A stretch of 64,000 nt of DNA, taken from NCBI GenBank assembly GCA_026724425.1, contig JAIUCV010000102.1, positions 2,604,001-2,668,000 of the forward strand. Direction: 5' to 3'. Of this stretch, positions 59,601 to 64,000 are shown piece after piece; position 1 is the stretch's first letter, and each line of letters opens with the position of its first letter. The DNA is from Erythrophleum ivorense. Taxonomy: Eukaryota; Streptophyta; Magnoliopsida; Fabales; Fabaceae. Both the position numbers and the translations under genes were made by a program. The notes below the pieces were generated by a model that saw nothing but the letters and a program-made list of their open reading frames with translations, did not search any database and had not been told where the DNA came from.

Positions 59601-60112
59601 CTTAATAGAAAATGGATATAATAAATTAACTGAAATAACAGAAATAATGTTTCTGAAACTTATATTTTTCAAGAGGAATACTTTAAAATGGCACCAAAAG
59701 TTAGCTGCATAGAATCGGAAACGGGAAGCGGCTAAACCTCCGACGGGTCCGTGCAACGTGATTCCAAAACACTAGGGATGCGGAAATTTGATTATAGTCT
59801 AAATTTTTTATTTGTTACACACGTATAATGGTTTACATATTTCACTATAAAGAACCATACATCATCCATTTATAAAATAAAGAAAAATTATTGAATAAAC
59901 ATTAAGCAACATGCTAACACGTGATATAAAATCCATACATAAAAATAAAACACAAAAGTTGATAAACTAAACAACGGAAACAGAAGATGTACAGTGAACA
60001 AAGAAGAAAGTAGGTGAAAGAGAGACGGAACAAGACAAAGCACAAAGAAAATACAAAGACCAAAGTGAAATACTCTGTAAAAAAGGCTTCAACAAAGAGT
60101 TAAAATTTACGT

Positions 60113-61090
60113 TTAATAGTCAAAAGGCCATCCACTGTAACCCATATGAGATTGTTGTTGATGATGTTGGTGTTGTTGCTGCTGCTGTTGCTGGTGATGA
60201 TTATAGTGGCCTTCTTCTGCATTAGCTGTGTTGTTAGTGTCTCTACGGTTTTGGTTCGAGCTTGAGCTAGACGAACGGAATGGCCAAAGGCTAGAGAAAA
60301 GGTTCCTTCTTCTGTTGTTTTCTCTTCCATTGGTGCTTCTGTTCTGATCACTCTGTGTGCTTGAAGAAGACCCTCTTGACGGCAACTCTTTACGACAGAC
60401 AGGGCATGAGTTATGCTCAAGGAGCCACGGGACGATGCAGTCAGAGTGATAGATATGGTTACACGGCATCTGTTTGGCTTCGGATTTCACCTCGAATTCG
60501 TCTTTGCAAACAGGGCAGTGAGAGTGTGACGACGACTTGAGATGCTTCTGTGTGATCTTGATTGTTGGCAATGCATCGATTGACGACTTTGGTGCTGGTG
60601 GTGGACCTCGGTGATGAGTCCCCGACGATAGCTGCTCGATCAACTCTTCAAGACCAGGTCCGAAAAAGTAGTCACCGGCGTTGGTATTGCCACGAGTGAT
60701 ACCAATTCCAGGTGATCCGTTGAACAAGGCTTCAACTGAGTGACTATCTCCGACTCCACCACCCAATCTAAGTGGAGCTTGACCACCAAAGATCAATAGA
60801 GGAGCTATACTTGAGAAGCTCTCAGAACCACCTGCAGAACCAATTCTTCCAGTGATTTCTCGTTCAGCTAAACGGCTTCTCATAAAAGCTGAGAAAGCTT
60901 CCATGAGATCAAAGGTTGGATCACGTTCAACATCTCTGTGAGCTCTAAGCATGTCGAAGGGGCTACTCGGTGTTACATCGATTTCTTCAACAAATCCTCC
61001 ACCGCAATAGGAACAGACAGAATCTCGACCTCGAAGACAAACACCACGTTGACATCTGTGACACCAGTGAGTGTTTCGACCACTCGACAT
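60113..61090 (-). CDS. RZF1: RING-H2 E3 ubiquitin ligase RZF1
   Basis: Single coding exon of 325 aa. An N-terminal zinc ribbon (Cys 10, 13, 26, 29; HWCHRCQRGVC) is followed by a variable region and a C3H2C3 RING-H2 at about 192-232 (CPVCKDEFEV, MPCNHIYHSDC, NSCPVC). The tail is Ser/Asn-rich with a Gln/His repeat and ends GYSGWPFDY. AtRZF1 (AT3G56580) is a known cytosolic/nuclear E3 ligase acting negatively in drought response and proline accumulation. A 5' UTR intron is supported by an acceptor at about 61123 and a donor at 62030 (CAG|GTTAGC), about 0.9 kb long. The 3' end has a rearranged copy at 58313-58535. Confidence 0.92.
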   Translation of the reverse strand: MSSGRNTHWCHRCQRGVCLRGRDSVCSYCGGGFVEEIDVTPSSPFDMLRAHRDVERDPTFDLMEAFSAFMRSRLAEREITGRIGSAGGSESFSSIAPLLIFGGQAPLRLGGGVGDSHSVEALFNGSPGIGITRGNTNAGDYFFGPGLEELIEQLSSGTHHRGPPPAPKSSIDALPTIKITQKHLKSSSHSHCPVCKDEFEVKSEAKQMPCNHIYHSDCIVPWLLEHNSCPVCRKELPSRGSSSSTQSDQNRSTNGRENNRRRNLFSSLWPFRSSSSSSNQNRRDTNNTANAEEGHYNHHQQQQQQQHQHHQQQSHMGYSGWPFDY

Positions 61091-61122
61091 TCTCCAGCTC
61101 TGTCACAATCACAATCTCCTTT

Positions 61123-62540
61123 CTGCAGAAAATAAAAAGTCACTGTGCATGAAACTTTAGGAAATGCTTTTTAGCTGCTGCTTCAGTCAATGTACTAGTT
61201 ATTAGCTTATTTCCTTAAGTTGGAGAACTGGTGAACAACTCCTGCTAACTTATTTGCTTGAGTTGGTAAACCAAAGAGGCTTTGGCTATATATCCCTACT
61301 TTCCAAGCTAATCTAAGTTTAATAATTATAGGTCACATTTCAGCAAATAATAACCAAACTTTTTAACACGTTTCACCCATTTACCAAATCTCATGTTCGA
61401 ATTGTCACTCATAATATTCTAATCTATGATGATGTGTCTCATACAAACACTCTATGTAGATCAATCATCCAAAAAGTAATTTAGCATCCCCAAAAGTAAA
61501 GCTGCTGATTAACAGATAAATTCCTCTAAAAGGATCGTTAATTACTCCGACGAGTAGGATGGATTTGCAGGAACTCGGAACCTCTATGATTCAACCACTC
61601 TCGAGCTAGAAAATCTAAACGAGCCATACCACAATCCCGCAGCAAAGAGAACAAAAATCGAATGAAACAAGGAAAGTACAATGCAAACGATCTACAGAAA
61701 TCAACACATCTTTCAGACGGATAATCAAGCAAAACCCAGATCACGGAATAAAAAACACCAAAATACAGAAATCCAATCCAGAAACACAGAGCCAAAAATA
61801 TCCGAGAGAAAATCCAAGGCATTTTAAGCGAAACTCATGAGTGAATCCAGTCTAGCGATCCAAATCCAACAAGATAAGTAAGGAAAAAAAAACTCTAAGA
61901 TTCAAGACACAATTTTTACTTGGTTAAAAAGACCAACTCAATCAGTTACAATGTTACATACCTATTCACATAGATCCACGGTGAGATTGGATTTTGGAGG
62001 AAGAAGACGAAGACGAAAAAGAGAGCTAACCTGGAAGAATCTCTCCGTCACACTCTCTATTGAGTATTTGACTGTCAAAAAAAAAAAGTTATAAGGAAGA
62101 AAGAGAATAATTATTACCTAAGCCATGGTCAAAAGGAAAACAATAAAACAAAGGCTTGTCTCTTGTCTTTGTATTTCTGTAATAAGACTGTAAATCCTTT
62201 AACGCCCACGTTCCACGTGTCTGGTTCTATCAAATTACGTCTAGCTTTCTTTAATATTCACAACTCTGCCACTCTGACAGTCGCCGGCTTTTTATCACGC
62301 TTTCTTTGCTTCCGTCGGAAGATTACTCAATATACTCACGAGTCACGACGACACAACTCATACCTTTGTGTTTGTTTTTATCTAAGAAAAAAAGAATACT
62401 ATAATCAGAAGCGATCAAATGTGTCTCGAGTCGGTACGGTACTCCTTACAAAAAGAAATTCAATGTTACTATAATCAATTCAAAAATTGGGTGACGAAAA
62501 TTGAAAATTCAACAAGCAAATTAAGAGGTATAACTAGGAT
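61123..62540. other. RZF1 5' UTR intron, leader and promoter
   Basis: The segment 61123-62030 fits a single 5' UTR intron. The region from 62031 holds the non-coding first exon and promoter, which meets the 3' flank of the SET gene. No other gene is seen. Confidence 0.5.
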
Positions 62541-64000
62541 TTATGAAATCATCATCTTCTTCCGGCGTTTTCCACCGGGAAACTTATCAACGCTTTTGCG
62601 AATATAGCTCCTAAGCTTCTCCAGAATCCTCCTCTCACTCACACGCAACACCAACGAATGGTACAACCTCCTGTCTCTCGGAAGAAGACAAGCCTCCAGC
62701 CTCACAATGTCATCCTCCAAAGACGTCAATGATCCATATAAACTCTCTCTCTTATCCACAATAGCAAGAAGAGCTTCACCAACACCATCCGTGAGAAGAA
62801 CATCAGCATCGCCGCCCTCGCTTTGGCCAAGCATGAACTTGTGTTTCCCAACTGTTATCTCGTGACAAGCTTCTGTAGTTGATGCAGCTAGATCGAGTTT
62901 ATTGAATGTGTCCTCTGGCAAGAGGAGTAGATAGAGGAGGATCAAGAGCTCGGTTTGTGCGTCTCCGGTCGAAGAAACCTCAAAATATTCAGAGTTTTGG
63001 CTCTCGCAACCTGTGTAACCAAGTTTCCTCCAAAAGGCGAGTCTAGCTCGAGTGTGCCGGTTTGTGAATGAGGATGAGCTCCATTCGGTTACTAATTCAA
63101 GATCAATGTTTACTATGTCGTAAGGATTATCGAGCTCTGTAAATCCGTATCTATGGAGTAACGCAGCGTTACCCATCAAACCATACGTATTGAATACCTA
63201 GAAAAAGGACATTACGGCAGATTTGCATCATGTCAAATGAAGATGATTCTAAACAGACTATTAATCAAATGCAAAATGAAGCATACATACCTCAGCTCCG
63301 GCAGGGACATTCTTAACCATAATCATTTTTAAACCGGATTGATCATCTTGCAACACCGAAGAGTTTTCTTCTTCTTCTTCTTCTTTGGCTTGGTCGTCAG
63401 TGATTTCTCCAGGAACATCCTCAAAAGACTGATCAGACGAGGAACAACTTTTACTTGAAGGCTCGTCTTCATCAGCGTCCACATTTGCAGCATCAGCGTC
63501 GTCACTATCATCAGCTTCGGTATCGGATTCACTGTGAGATGATTCAGCGGTGAAATGAACGTCTTCCGCTCCAGTTTTATGATTGAAGCTGCCATATGGA
63601 GTAAACAGAGTGGAGGATGAGTAAAAAAAAAAAAACATGAGGTTTTGCTAGAATCACATCAAAAACTTCCAAGGATCAATTTTTCCTCACACATGACAAA
63701 ATTCAGAACACAAAAGCACAGTTGTAAGTAAATAACAAAGATGATGTAATCCTAAACCAGACTGTGAACAAATCAGCACACTAACTGGCCAATATATAGA
63801 GAATCAAATTGCCATGATGCTGAAAAGTATAATGCTTGGCCTCAATCTCAACGACTTTCTTTGGTTGATACATGTTAAGCTTAACAAGGCCTATGCAGGC
63901 GAAAAGTAATCAATTTTTCAATCCTATACTTACAGGTCTGCAAGAGGAACCATCCCGGATCCATGATAGTCATCAATCTGGAAAGACCTCGAAGCAATTA
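62541..64000 (-). CDS. SETD6/LSMT-like SET-domain protein, 3' part
   Basis: Partial gene; the 5' end is off the right edge. Exons read at 63934-64000 and beyond, 63291-63588 and 62541-63197, in phase. The first gives QIDDYHGSGMVPLADL, continuing FNHKTG, the SET-domain NH motif. An acidic insert of about 60 residues (SDTEADDSDDADAANVDADEDE) follows. The SET end motif NTYG is in VFNTYGLMGNAALLHRYGF. The remainder is the Rubisco LSMT substrate-binding-type domain. The family methylates lysines on non-histone proteins. It corresponds to AT3G56570. The C-terminus is basic (GGKRRKKMMIS). Confidence 0.87.

Overview
The window is plant nuclear DNA from Brassicaceae, most likely the genus Arabidopsis or a very close relative. 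It has short GT-AG introns, AT-rich intergenic DNA and almost every gene is recognisable. From memory, gene order follows Arabidopsis thaliana chromosome 3 from AT3G56740 down to AT3G56570, in reverse locus order. Locus names are from memory and were not checked by a search. Three things suggest this is not the A. thaliana reference: the FAR6-like gene is a tandem array, a UGT85A pseudogene lies between PPD6 and CYP94D2, and no SEC15A gene is seen in that interval.

Left third (1-21 kb): 5' part of a UBAC2-like rhomboid gene (-); a small OEP7/OEP9-type chloroplast envelope gene (+); an RSRC2-like RS-rich splicing gene (-); 3.8 kb of AT-rich DNA with a tRNA-derived SINE and tiny poly(A) insertions; SIB1, a VQ-motif defence regulator (+), behind paired TGACGTCA boxes. 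Then comes a FAR6-like fatty acyl-CoA reductase array of four units: a remnant, a pseudogene, one intact 559-aa gene and a second pseudogene. It is followed by a Helitron-like terminus and a captured fragment of a GEM/FIP1-like GRAM gene.

Middle (21-48 kb): CIP111 (AFG2/SPATA5-type AAA ATPase, +), an R3H-SUZ gene (-), 2.9 kb of intergenic DNA with a minisatellite, bZIP49 (+), PPD6 (-), a 1,042-bp Mutator-type non-autonomous element with 9-bp target duplications, the UGT85A pseudogene (-), CYP94D2 (-), a 5'-truncated LINE-like insertion, 5 kb of AT-rich DNA, a UMAMIT transporter (+) and a prolamin-like secreted cysteine-rich peptide (+).

Right part (48-64 kb): intronless PI4K-gamma (-), a proline/histidine-rich membrane protein (-), 4 kb of transposon and duplication debris, a DUF577 fragment fused to a copied piece of the RZF1 3' end, the RING-H2 gene RZF1 (-), and the 3' part of a SETD6-like SET-domain gene (-).

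These are independent eukaryotic genes, not an operon. No clearly new system is visible. The most informative features are the decaying FAR6 array with its conversion tract, the mobile-element capture of gene pieces, and the local segmental shuffling next to RZF1.
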